A stretch of DNA of 64,000 bases from Gamarada debralockiae (lineage: Eukaryota > Ascomycota > Leotiomycetes > Helotiales > Hyphodiscaceae): contig NXFV01001556.1 in NCBI GenBank assembly GCA_002803225.1, forward strand, positions 92,919 to 156,918. Reading direction: 5' to 3'. Under the pieces are notes generated by a model. The model saw only the letters and a list, made by a program, of their open reading frames with translations, was not told where the DNA came from and ran no database searches. Positions 1-10,900 of the stretch are shown piece after piece. The stretch's first letter is position 1. The number at the start of each line of letters is the position of its first letter. A program made the translations under genes and the position numbers.

Positions 1-1
1 T

Positions 2-748
2 GGCTCCTACATTCGGACTCGCTCTGACCCGCTGGTCGGAGCACTACATCAACGTCCCTATAATGCATGCGGATCATATCGAGCTATAGCAAGCTTCCAA
101 TCTAACTGTCGAGGCTCTTTTTTAAATGCCAGAGGATTCCGTCTCGAAGCTATTAATCTACTTAGCGAGGTTGCCAAAGATGGTATACTCCCGTCATCTT
201 GGACCAAAAACTTTGTAGGTGAAGATGCACAAGTCGGCATGTCGTTAGATATATACTGGCGGTTGCTTGTTAGCAACAGAGATTCCGATGGAAATATTGC
301 ACAGCCATGGTATGGCCGAGCATTTAGCGAGATAATCTCCCCATTCAACACTCAACGGATATTCTCTCTAAGTGGCGATATTAACACGACGAAAATGCTC
401 CAGAGCCAATGGCAATTAAGGCCATCGCTCGTAGAAAAGAGCGTAACAATTGACGGTAGGGTTTCTTCGGCGATGGCAAAATTTCTTCGGCGGGTTCAGG
501 GCGTCACATGGAATAGGCGTATTGCCTGGCTTGGAAACGGGTATGTAGGATTGGTGCCAGAGGATACCAAGTTAGACGATAAAATTTGCGTTTTGTTTGG
601 GTGTGATGTACCAGTCGTATTGCGGGAGTGTGGGGATGGGTTATGGATGCTGATCGGGGAGGCGTATGTCCATGGTCATGGGGTTATGGATGGTGAAGCG
701 GCGAACTCTATTTGTTTACGTGACGAAGAGGAGTTTATTTTAAAGTAA
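2..748 (+). CDS. Heterokaryon incompatibility (HET) protein, C-terminal part (5' truncated by window edge)
   Basis: The frame is open from base 2 to the TAA at 746-748, about 248 residues, with no start inside the window. The N-terminal HET domain must lie upstream. What is visible is the usual C-terminal half of fungal HET proteins: an L-N-A-R-G-F-x-L-E-A-I-x-L-L stretch, a conserved aromatic block (WNRRIAWLGNGYVGLVPEDT), then V-L-F-G-C-D-V-P-V-V-L-R and the terminal I-G-E-A-Y-V-H-G-x-G-V-M-D-G-E-A signature. HET proteins trigger programmed cell death after fusion of genetically different hyphae; the exact role of this one is unknown. The next gene downstream is a NACHT NLR, the usual company of HET genes. 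No frameshift or stop is seen in the visible part. The first in-frame ATG (239) is internal, not the true start. Confidence 0.85.
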   Translation, partial: GSYIRTRSDPLVGALHQRPYNACGSYRAIASFQSNCRGSFLNARGFRLEAINLLSEVAKDGILPSSWTKNFVGEDAQVGMSLDIYWRLLVSNRDSDGNIAQPWYGRAFSEIISPFNTQRIFSLSGDINTTKMLQSQWQLRPSLVEKSVTIDGRVSSAMAKFLRRVQGVTWNRRIAWLGNGYVGLVPEDTKLDDKICVLFGCDVPVVLRECGDGLWMLIGEAYVHGHGVMDGEAANSICLRDEEEFILK

Positions 749-2051
749 GAAGTTATACTTTCTTTGTTGTCTTTGAGTTTGAATTTCCTCGTAATACGTA
801 ATACTAACCAAGGCGAATGTATGAGCGATCATACATTAGACGTGTGTGTTGGAATGAGTAATCAGTGACTCTAGTTCTAGGCAAATAGTCAGTGTTTCTG
901 GTTATCAGTGATGCCTGCAGAGTATCATGGTGTTACAGGATCATTTGATCAGTGTGACGTGTTCTATGAGTAATAGGAAGATTCCTGTCTATAAGTATAG
1001 ACTACTGTGCTTGGTTTATTCGTTAGTATCTCCAGTATCTTCACAGCCTTAATAGCCTTATTTTATCGCCTAAGGCTTCAACTCCCTCGAATCTGCCCAT
1101 ACTATTGGCTGGGCCGGGCTCTATTCTCTACTAAACGCTATTGGATATCTGACCGTTTACCGATCACGTGATGATATGTGCGATGATCCTTTGCCAGATT
1201 GAGAGTACATCGCTGCCTGCGCTAGTCTTAAATCTAGCTGATTATCTTCAACTTGAACAGAGGGTGGCCGCTATGGGAATTGTTGTTGTATTTATCTAAA
1301 TGCAGTAAATTGTCATTCAATTGGAAAAAAGCCGAAAGGCACGTGATATAAACCACGTGTACAGATCTGTTGCTTTTGAAGAGCCTTTCATTTCAAACCT
1401 CTTGGTCTAAGTCAAAAAATGGGTTTGGGAACGGGTATATCTGATTTCTTCGGGGCCAGCACATCCTGCGGATGAGTTTCCTTGTAGCTCCCAGTACTGT
1501 CCTAGTCACGTGTAATTGCCTCTGAGAAGGATGTTCATACTCCGTAGTCGGTAGAGACTATCCTGTCTCGATTAATGTCTGAGGATTAGGTATAAAGATC
1601 CATTTGTGTTTCAGAAGGCGGTCCTCAAGTGAATGAGTTGAAAATGCTAGGAAGTCATGTGATATCTTCATGTTGTTCTCTTAAGCAGAGCCCCTGGTGA
1701 CGGTGGTATCCCTGAGCCGACAATCATTCAGCCAGCCTTATCACGTGTAGCAGCGCACATGATTGAGATTGCAGTTATTGGGCTTCTAATCGACAGCCTC
1801 TCAGTTCGAAGCCCTGATTTTTGCACAGCTTTCCCTTTGAATATTGCCTGAGGCAACAGATCCCAAACAAATCCCCAACAAATCGGGGGACCTGAACTTT
1901 CGTGGTCATGCAGTAAGCACACCTTGCAGCCCCGCAACGAGGACAAGCGTTTACCATCATACTGATACCAGAATGGCCGCATGCACACTAACCGGGCGTC
2001 TCGTTCGGTTTTTAGACGATCACATATTTTTTCTTTTGGTACTTCACCTCC
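749..2051. other. Intergenic region rich in CACGTG motifs
   Basis: No coding gene is supported here; the ORFs at 1728-2083 are short, lack recognisable motifs and overlap each other on both strands. It holds the first copy of a 171-bp dispersed repeat (1210-1380), and most of a run of seven CACGTG palindromes lies here. The region separates the 3' ends of the HET gene and of the NACHT NLR. Confidence 0.6.
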
Positions 2052-2201
2052 TCGCTGCCTGCGCCTTTCTTAAATGCAGCTAATTATCTTCAATTTGGAC
2101 AGAGTGTAGCCGCTATGGGGAGTATTACTGTATTTATCCAAATGCAGTAAATTGTCACTCAAATGGAAAAGAGCTCGACACACGTGATGTCAAAGCACGT
2201 G
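1165..2201. promoter_or_regulatory. Cluster of seven CACGTG (E-box/bHLH-type) palindromes
   Basis: CACGTG occurs at 1165, 1340, 1354, 1507, 1742, 2181 and 2196. This hexamer is the core site of bHLH factors such as Cbf1 or SREBP-like proteins in fungi. Four of the seven lie in the two repeat copies. The flanking genes both end toward this region, so a promoter role is doubtful; the density itself is what the sequence shows. Confidence 0.35.
1210..1380 (+). repeat. Dispersed direct repeat, copy A (about 171 bp)
   Basis: Aligned by eye to 2052-2223 with the same start (TCGCTGCCTGCGC) and the same end (TTGCTTTTGA). The copies differ by scattered substitutions, mostly transitions, with very few length changes. 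Each copy contains two CACGTG motifs near its right end. No terminal inverted repeats or target duplications are obvious, so the class is unknown. Confidence 0.8.
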
Positions 2202-2223
2202 CACACATTCTTCTTGCTTTTGA
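2052..2223 (+). repeat. Dispersed direct repeat, copy B (about 172 bp)
   Basis: Second copy of the repeat at 1210-1380, in the same orientation and 842 bp away. Its right 69 bp overlap the 3' end of the NACHT-C2H2 NLR coding region, whose stop codon is at 2157-2155, so the last 22 or so residues of that protein are encoded inside the repeat. Confidence 0.8.
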
Positions 2224-3420
2224 GTACAGGACAGAGTTATACTGGGGTTGTAATACCAGATACCGAGCCAACCAAAGTATCTGCACGGGACATTGGTTCC
2301 TGAAATCCTTTTGCACCCACGTCTGAAACAGCGTTCTCAAAGTCGAGAACTGTCTCCTGCGAAGAACCATTCGCGCGTGTCTTCTTGTCCGAATGCAATT
2401 TCTCTTCATGTCTTCACAGTCATGCTTCCTCACAAAAGCCTTTGAACAAAAGCGGCAACTAAAAGGCCTTTCATTCTTGTGCAACCTCTTGTGAATCCTC
2501 AGATTATGCGCTCTCGTGTACTCTTTCGGAGGGTCGCAGACTGTACAAGTGTACTTTTGAAGGGGCTTCTTGACCTTGGGGAACCTCCAGGCAAAAGCAG
2601 CAGGGTCTGGATGGTGGATATTCATATGTTTTTTCAGTTCCTTCTCTGTACTGAACTCAAGGTGGATTCTGGGACAGCTAAGTTCTGTGCAGCAGAATGG
2701 CTTTTCGTGCCTAGTGACGTGATTGTCACGGCGAGTGGCATCTGGAAAGCCTTCGTGGAAGTAATAGCAGGCGTGACGAGGGCATTTGTTCCAGTTATCT
2801 CCGTAATACTGCTTCAATTTTCCTTTCTCCTCACTGGTGGCGTTGTCTGAAGAGTGCATCCTTTCCAGAAGTAGCCGACTTTTGCTCGGAGCTTTCCCAA
2901 CATCGCCGAGTGCAGTCACCAGCTCGTCGGCTGCTCGGGATTTCCGTGTGTGGCTGACGAGTTTGAGAAGGCTTTGGAAGTATTCAGTGCTCTTTAGGTG
3001 ATTGCACCGTTCCCGTAGTTCTTCGGAGATGTTGTCTGGCTGTAATTCACCCTCCACGTACATGCCAAAGAATTCGTTTATTGCTGTACCAAGATCGTCC
3101 GCATCTTTCAGCGCTCCTGTATTCAAGAATGGGATCAAAATTTCAAGATGATCAATCCAGTGTAGAGCCGCGTATTCTTGAAATGCGTAACATCCTTGCT
3201 TGAGATAGAGTTGAGTTGATTCGTCTGAAATCTCTGGGTCGAAGCACTCGAACATCAAGTATTTCAGACACAGTGTGGCAAGATTATACTCTTCAATGCG
3301 AGTCTGCACGTAGTCCTTACTTTCTAGATAGCTGGAAGACTTATGATCAGTATTGGAGCTCAGGCCAGAGAGCTGAGGATAACTCACAATTTCGCAGTCG
3401 AATGCACGAGTTGCACTCTA

Positions 3421-3457
3421 CTCGTGCGGCCCAAAAGTTAGTGAGACCCACTTAGTA
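3421..3457 (+). repeat. Left terminal inverted repeat of Tc1/mariner element
   Basis: It begins CTCGTGCGGCCCAAAAG directly after a TA dinucleotide and is the exact reverse complement of 5237-5273. Confidence 0.95.
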
Positions 3458-3556
3458 CGTTTTTTTTGGGGGGAAGTCTCATAGTAAAGCAAGGGTTTTT
3501 AGCCAATAGTATCACAGATCTATAATTACAAATACAGTCCTAAAAGCACCAAAAAG

Positions 3557-4985
3557 TCAAGCTCTGAAGTTATTCTTCCCCTCATGAGCTCTACAAAGCT
3601 CTAGTTTGTCTTTAAAAGACAAACAAAGATACTTTACAATCCCATCTATATAATGCTGCCAATTGTGTATTAAATAGCGCCCCGCGGACCGCTTCTCAGC
3701 TGCGCTAGAGCTCCGTGGATAGAACTCGTCAGCGAGGTCTTTAAGATAGTCGAAACCATTCTCAATTGGATGTAAATCTGGGGAATTAGGAGGCCAAAAA
3801 GGGATGCGTTCTATGCCTATTGCTTTCGTAATATCAGCCAAAGATCTGTGAGCCTTGCTATGCAAACTAACGTTGTCGTCCACAAACCAAACCTTCTTAT
3901 CAGGGTTCAGTTCCTATACCTTCTTAATATAAGGGTAGAGAATAGGAAGCAAGATCTTCTCCTGGTATAAGAACTAGTCAATCCCTCCCTTCGATGTATT
4001 ATTCTCCTTTAAATAGCCGCACTCAAACTTCTCAGCCTTGAACTCCTAATATGGCGTCCGCTCCCGTTTCCACTTGGGATGCCTCTTCTCTCGTATCTGC
4101 TTATTAAGCCCCTCTATGTATTTATACTCCTCTATACTAGGGATATAAGCTTGAGCTCTCTTCTCCTCCGAGCGGCGTTCCTAGTATATATTGATCTCTG
4201 CAACCTTCTCTGCAGAGTTCTCCTTCTCAGCCACAAGTTCCTGGGTCCATGCGTATGCAGGGCGGGGGACGCGTGTATTAGAACACATAATACCATAGAA
4301 TATGATTTGGAATCGAGAAGGACGTTGCGCAACTACCACTTCTTCGGCTGGCGTACCTTGTTGGACAGTGACTCGGCGTTTCTTGTATGGGTTCTGTCTA
4401 AAAGACTAGTTAGCTTAAAATATCTCTAGTATACTTATATCTTACTTTACTTACCCCGCCAAAGTTCACATATAATTCATCTGTAAAAATGAAAATATCT
4501 CCGGCCGCAATGCGAGGGAGCGCCTAGTCGCATAGCTGAAGACGCTGTGTCTCATCCGCCGCATCCAAATAGCACTTGTTTTGCTGTGTTTTACGTACGA
4601 TAGGCCATAGAATAGAGGGGGACGAATGTTACTTAGCGATCCGCTCCACAAGAGATCAAGAATAAGGGAGGTTCTCTTGCTCGATAACTTGGGTGAAAGT
4701 TGAGTAAGTATTATCAAGAAGAAGCTGGCGTACACGTTCTAATTCAGGGGATCTATCTGCAACTCGAACTGGTCGTCCATCGCGGCCTTGGTTTCCACAA
4801 TGTGAGAGGAGCTCGATAAGATCTATATTAGTACTAGCGCGTTTGACAGCACAGTACCAGATAATATAGGCAGTATAGTAGTCGAGGCCAGTCTTCTTTG
4901 TAATATCATGAAAATCTATAGTATGAAAGAGGCGGAGAGTAATAACAACAGCTCGTAAGTAGGGATAGATATCAGGGCCACGTTA
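3557..4985 (-). pseudogene. Tc1/mariner DDE transposase, degenerate
   Basis: Reading the minus strand gives an N-terminal helix-turn-helix region (K-K-T-G-L-D-Y-Y-T-A-Y), a linker with G-R-D-G-R-P-V-R-V, and then the catalytic core: first Asp in IFIFTDELYVNFGG, second in VDDNVSLHSKAHR, and Glu in WPPNSPDLHPIEN. An apparent intron with GTAAGT follows the first motif. The frame is broken by several stops. Four in the core are TAG codons (near 4181, 4048, 3974 and 3915), in contexts where tryptophan or glutamine would be expected (for example T-P-Y-[TAG]-E-F and G-G-I-D-[TAG]-F). That pattern fits RIP, with C:G to T:A change. The longest clean C-terminal piece is 3883-3557. N-terminal limit is approximate. 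Confidence 0.8.
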
Positions 4986-5236
4986 GCCTGCGATTTTCGA
5001 CTAGTTAGCCATTGGTTTTCGGTCCTAAAGAATGCAGGTAACATGTACTTACCGCAAATTTAGTGTTTATATAGTCCTCACGCGTTGATTCGTTGATCTA
5101 GAATCAGTAATTAAGTTAGAGTGATTAAATTACATTGATTAGGACCTTAAATTGTTTTCGAGGGGGTTGGAGCTCCAAGAAAATCTAGCTATCTGATTGG
5201 CTGACTCTGCCAAGAGACTGCACCTCCTAAAAACCA

Positions 5237-5273
5237 TACTAAGTGGGTCTCACTAACTTTTGGGCCGCACGAG
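5237..5273 (-). repeat. Right terminal inverted repeat of Tc1/mariner element
   Basis: It ends CTTTTGGGCCGCACGAG and is followed by TA. It is an exact inverted copy of the left repeat over 37 bp. Confidence 0.95.
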
Positions 5274-7307
5274 TATCGCCTGGGAGAATATCTATTAGAG
5301 AACCACATAAGCCTCTCACATGAGTAAAGAGTCGACAATTATCGAAATCGACCAAATGGTCCTCTGGATTTATTGATACTGCCCCTTGAATTTCGTGCCA
5401 CTTCAAGGGTCGCTTTGCCACCACCATCCATCCAAGAAGCCGCTGAGCTGTCTCACGCTCACCTTCATTCTGATTCTGATAGATGCGAGTTACGATTCTG
5501 GAGTACCTGTTTCGAATTAGTGCAGTAACTTGAGAAGACAAGAAGCTTGCCATCACTTACGCTTGCTCGAATCCTTTCGGAAACGTGCCGGGCTGAAGTT
5601 CTTCGTATAGCTTTTCTCGCGTCGTTTGATTATAAAGGTTTGTCAAGACCAGTTTTGCAAACAAAAACATTCCTGGCAATTGCTGTCAGCTTGGTCGAAA
5701 TGAATGGTGATTTCGCACATACCCTCAGAGCCTTCGCAGACTGCTGACCGGATGTATTCTTGTGTAACACTGGGCAATTCAAACTTCTCCCGAATCCGGA
5801 GCACCCAACTTGCTGCATAAATCTCGATATCAGATTTATGACCATCCGCCAGCCGGACTACTGAAGCTCTTTTGAGAAGCTTCCGGATGTCATTCTCATC
5901 TTGGCTGACAAAGAGTCCTCGCACCCTTCCGGGGACAGAATCCCCACCAATGATAGACGTGAAGAACGATATAATTGCTTTCCGTTCGGCAAAGTCGCAT
6001 TCGTCTATGCCGTCGATAATAATGAATGACCTCGGAAGCGTCTTCAGCGAGGTCTCCAGAAGCTCACTGCACATTTGGGAAGAGATCAGAGATACTTGGC
6101 CGCTGCCGATGCATTGGTCGTAGAGATACGACAAAAGGAGGTCCTCGTTTTGATTCATGAGTTGAGCTAGAAAGGGCCGAGCCACAGCAAGAAAAGAGTT
6201 CCTTTGCTCATCTTGGTACCTGCAGTAGAAGAATACGCTAGCTGCTGAATCCAGCTTCAAACACTCTTCGACGATGAGAGATGTCAAGATTGTTTTGCCT
6301 TAGACTGATTAGCAATCATTTTGGCAGAGTGAGAGAGCCGTTTCATACCAGCTCCCGGAATTCCATTCATCCAAACTAGTGGGACCAATGTTTTACCTGG
6401 ATCGAGCCACGATTTCATTATTGGATTTTCAAGCACCCAGCGCCCAGTTGAAGGATAGTCACGTCGCATCTCGACAAAGGCTTCTTGATCAAGGATCGCT
6501 TTGGCAGAAGAGAGCCAGTTGAGGACGACAAGATGCTTGTTCTTCTTCTCTGCTTCCTCAAGAGCCGTCAATGAGGCCCTGACATTCGCTCGCTCAGTCC
6601 GGGCTTCCTGAATTTGAAGAATATTTGCTTGGCATTCAATCAGAGCCTTGTGTCGACGAAGGTCATCCAAAATGCATTGGAAACGAGCCTTAAAATCCTT
6701 CCATGTCGCTCGGAAGAGCTGTCGCCAAGCTAAGAAAAGTTATACAGAGCACCTGAAGGCAGGAGAGCTGATACATACTCGATTTTGCGAAGACCCTCAA
6801 TGCAGATAGATGGAATTCAAGAATATCCTCATACATCATGCATAATACGCCAGTCATCTGCGGACTATCCACGAAAAGAGCCTGAAATTGCTGTAAGAGT
6901 GGAATGTTCTCTGCCAGTTGCTGATATGCGTCGAGAAGGGTGTCGAAGGAATCAGCCCAGTTACTGGCAACCTTTCGTAAATGTCAGCACCGCGTTAAAT
7001 ACTGAAAGGGGAGGTCATATACTTGGAGGATGAACTTCATGGGGCCCCAAATAAAACACAAGAGTGACGACGCATTGAGAAAGACTTCAATCACTTTTCC
7101 GTACTGGTCCATGGCTTCAAGAAACCCCTGGATTCTGGTTAGATTCATCATGCTCTTGCGACGTCCTTGCTCATCTTGAATGGTCTTCACAGCACTTTGG
7201 ACATCGCCGAGGGACGAAAATTTGAACTTTTCCAATTCCTCTTTGGTGAGGCGGGCTCTGACGTTCGTCAACACTCGTTGGAAGGCTTCATCGATAGTAG
7301 CCATCAT

Positions 7308-7951
7308 TTCAATTGCTGGACTCTGCCACCTCACAACCCCAGAATCCTAGAATGGTTCCCAAGATTAAGGTACGGCAGGCACAAATACACAGAGAGGCCT
7401 CAAGTGCTTCGCCAGGCGTCCAGGGCGAGAAATCCAACCTTGGGCTCTGAGGAAGTGATTATTCCGCTCCAACATGAAGGCCAATCGGGCTGTACTCAGT
7501 CTATCTCAGTTGAGATTTCGGCATTGCTGTAAGAAGCAGCCCAGTGGGCGAGACTCTGCAGATTAACATGGGGCAGATGGAGAAGGCAGACTCCTTTCCG
7601 GGTTATGGCTTCGGGAAGGATTGTGGTCACCGTAGAGATCCTACGGTGGCCGGCTGGATTGAACGACGAGGCTCTGAATCTAACGTCAAACCATGCCGCT
7701 ATGTCATTTGCCAAACGTATTTTACTTCATTCGAATATCCTCTCCTTTGTATTTCCTGTGAGATACTCTAGACTCTCTGCTACGTTTAGGCCCCATGAAT
7801 CTCCAATTTGTTGTCGAATCGACAAGCCTACGAGATGTCCTCAGCAACAAAGCGTTTGCACCATTCGGACGATACCATGAACGCCTCCAAAAGACGCTCT
7901 CTTACTTTTGGAGGCTCCTTCAACACAAGAATAGATGTATCGTAAGTTGAA
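7308..7951. other. Divergent promoter region between the NLR and the SNF2 pseudogene
   Basis: About 640 bp between the start of the minus-strand NLR and the earliest plausible start of the plus-strand helicase. ORFs here (7167-7532, 7496-7714, 7544-7880) have no recognisable motif and overlap on both strands. I see no repeat or RNA gene. Confidence 0.5.
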
Positions 7952-10900
7952 ATGAAGCCGACCTTGGGCACCCAATGTGTAGACTCATTCTGGAGCAGAT
8001 CAGAAATCGACAAATTCAACTCGACGCGCGGACCTCGACCTTATGAACAGGTCTTATCGAAGCCTGGAGATCGGCTACGGGGAATTGACCGAAGATTCTT
8101 TGTTCGGGGGAGCTCTGTTGATCGGGAAACCAGAGACAGATCGCGGAGCCTCTCTCAAGAGAGCCAAGATGGAACAGAGACGACTGATCATGTCGATATG
8201 GACGGGCTTGACGACACATGGGAAGCAGAGCCGCGAGTCTTGTGTTTTGGAATGGTGAACATCTATTTTCCTCCAATTCATTCTCATAAAATCAAGGCTG
8301 TTTCTAACATCTGACGCAGATACACAGGGCCAGAGTCAAACTCCTCGAGATGGCTACCCTCTATCCCCCGTTCCTAGGCGAAGCAGTCCCAGGAACTTCT
8401 CTATATTCGTTCAAAATTTTCTTCCAGAACAATTTCTTCTTACGACCAATGCATTTGTCGGAGGGCATAGCTGTCTTAAACGAAGAAACGAGCAAGATTC
8501 TGGCTGCAACAAACTTAACATCGTTCCGACTTCAGGCCTACTCGGTAGTTGATGTGTGGGATAACTTGATTGTAAACAAAGCCAAGATTGACGCAAAAAC
8601 AATTCTCTTCATCGACATCGTTCTCTATGGCTCCGAAGAGATTCGTGACGAAGTCGGGAAAATACTGTCATCGGCGCGGGTGTATTTACAACATCCGTGC
8701 TATCAAGAGCCAAACACAGAATATGATAATCCTCATTTCTTGAAATTCAACAGCCCTCCTGCGGTCGTAATGTCGAGCGATCCCGTTTCTTTGGCTGTTC
8801 TCCCGTTGTTACCAGAGGATGTGACATCACCCGGAGCTGTGTTGACGGCAGAGCAAACGTCACGTGCCCAAGTTCGTCGCAAGGTTGCTGGAGTCTTTGA
8901 TTCTTTGACAAGATCGGAGAACTTGAAAAGATTAGAGGCGGATATCAGAATAAGAACCCCATTGCTTCCGTAGGTTCTGTTTCAAATCAAGCCGCCATGA
9001 GAGAAAGTTGTTTTGATACGTCTTCAGGCACCAAGAAGAAGCTCTGGACTTCATGTCACAACGAGAGATTGGACCGATTCCGGAAGAATACTCCCTGTGG
9101 GATTCTAGTAGTGGTAACAATCATACATAGTAAGTCCTAGAGATTTTTGTGTCTTTGGGGGTACAATTTCGGAAATTAATGACGACAAACAGCTATCAAC
9201 ACCTGATTACGGGCGACAAGACCGATGTTTTTCCAAAGGAAACTGGCGGAGGTATTCTAGCTGATGACATGGGCCTTGGAAAGACTTTGAGTGTGATTTC
9301 AACAATCATTCGAACTGCATCGATCGCAATATCGTTTGCCGACGGTGGTGGTGATCGCCAAGATGCCTCGAGCCACGAATCGAACCGCTCTGCGCGCATT
9401 CAATCAAGATAAACTTTAGTCCTTGTTCCCTCCCCTTGTGAGTTAATCTCCATCTTGCAATTGAGGATTGACCCCCGCGGAAACATTGTCTAAGAGTCAA
9501 ATCTGCAACAGTACTTCTCGATGGCTGGTTGCAAGAATTAAAAAGGTTGGCGATCTCCATCTCATCATATCTCCCTGCTAAGTAAAGAAATTACACTAGA
9601 CATTGTGATGGATCTCTGGAAACAAAGATATACCATGGCCGAGGGCGAGAGGTTGATGCTGGAATATTGGCGAATTCAGATCTGGTTCTTAGCACCTACC
9701 ATACTGTGGCTGCAGAGGCACTTGAAGGGAACAGTCCACTCCACCAAATCACATGGTTCCGGATAGTCCTCGACGAAGGTAAGTTCCTCAATTATGCTAT
9801 CTCTAGTATGCTAATACTTTTTACAGCGCATATCATTCGTCGAATGTCGACCAAGCTTTATCGAGCTGTGTCAACGTTATCAGGAAACTTTCGCTGGTGT
9901 CTGACTGGTACTCCAGTCCAAACACACTTGAGGATCTAGCGTCTCTTGTTGCTTTTGTTCGTTCCCATCCGCTGGACAACTTACTCAGTTTCGAAAGCAT
10001 ATTGTTGCACCACTGATGAAGGGGACTGACCAAGGCACGGAGAATTTGCGCCTACTGATGGATTCTATCTGCTTGCGACGAACGAAGAAACTTCTTCATC
10101 TCCCCACTGCTATCTACGAAGACTGGCCTGTCGAATTTTCCGGAGCAGAAAGGTCGCAGTACAAAGTCACTGAAACCGAGGGAGTTGAAATGGTCAAACA
10201 GCACTGTAGCGAAGCAAGGAATGTCAAGGGCTACTTTGGCTTCTTCCAATTGCACATCCAATTGCGTAGGCTCTGCAACCACGGGTCGCATCAAAAACGG
10301 CTCTCACAAGCGTCTTTGTTTGAAGACCCTGAAGTTGCGTTCGAACTTCTGCAGGAAAGGGGCGACTCTAAATGCACCTACTGCAAGATCGTTGTTACTG
10401 GACTCAACCATCTTCAGGACAATTTCTCCGGTGATGTCACTCCTTGTGGCCACCTCTTATGCTGTGAATGTGTTCCTCGTTATCAACATGCACTGAGGAA
10501 TGATGACGGAAGTGGATCGCTAGGATGCCCATTATGTCCTCAGAGAATATCAGCAAACTATCTGACAAATAATCGTAACAGCTCAGGAAATCATAAATCC
10601 TCTTCAGCATTCACAAGTTCATACTTCAGAGACAGCGGTATCTCTTCCAAAGTGCTGGCGCTTGTGAATGACATCAGACAAAGCAGAATGGAAGGAAAGA
10701 GGTATATGAACTTCGATTTTGTGGAGACTGAAAGGATTATGGTTGCAGTTGCTGACTCGTTTGAAAGTATTGTATTCTCCTCCTGGACCAAATTTCTTGA
10801 TCTTGTGGGACGGTATTTTGCACACAACAACATACCTTACACCCGTATTGACGGAACGTACTCTCTATCCCAAAGGCAGAAGATTCTTGAGGCATTCGAT

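Larger units (their letters stand above)
3421..5273 (-). mobile_element. Tc1/mariner-type DNA transposon (1,853 bp)
   Basis: Perfect 37-bp terminal inverted repeats (3421-3457 and 5237-5273) are flanked by TA on both sides (3419-3420 and 5274-5275), the target duplication of Tc1/mariner elements. The interior carries a decayed DDE transposase on the minus strand. The identical TIRs suggest a fairly recent insertion, while the transposase carries several stop codons, so mobilisation may have been in trans or RIP acted afterwards. The element sits in the exon of the NACHT NLR, in the same orientation as that gene. Confidence 0.93.
2155..7307 (-). pseudogene. NACHT-domain NLR with C-terminal C2H2 zinc fingers, interrupted by a Tc1/mariner insertion
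   Basis: Exons (minus): 7307-7023, 6971-6779, 6729-6349, 6298-5723, 5672-5561, 5506-5276 joined across the transposon to 3420-3388, then 3331-2155. With the element and one TA removed they sum to 2988 nt, an intact frame of 995 aa; GTG at 7334 is not a start. Order: fungal NLR N-terminal helical region (ends W-G-P-M-K-F-I-L-Q); NACHT with Walker A G-I-P-G-A-G-K-T formed across an intron, and Walker B FIIIDGIDEC; winged-helix-like region with R-L-L-G-W-M-V-V-A-K-R-P-L; a V-Q-L-V-H-S-T-A-K segment; then C2H2 fingers (YTCTVC...H...H, FSCRFC...) replacing the usual WD40/ANK/TPR sensor. The last finger (V-R-K-H-D-C-E-D-M-K-R) is degenerate. NLRs of this type are cytoplasmic non-self sensors. As sequenced the gene cannot make the full protein because of the insertion at 3421-5273. 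Confidence 0.85.

Noticed and set aside
4079..4429. Plus-strand ORF of 116 residues inside the Tc1/mariner element
   Set aside because: It is antisense to the transposase and has no motif.
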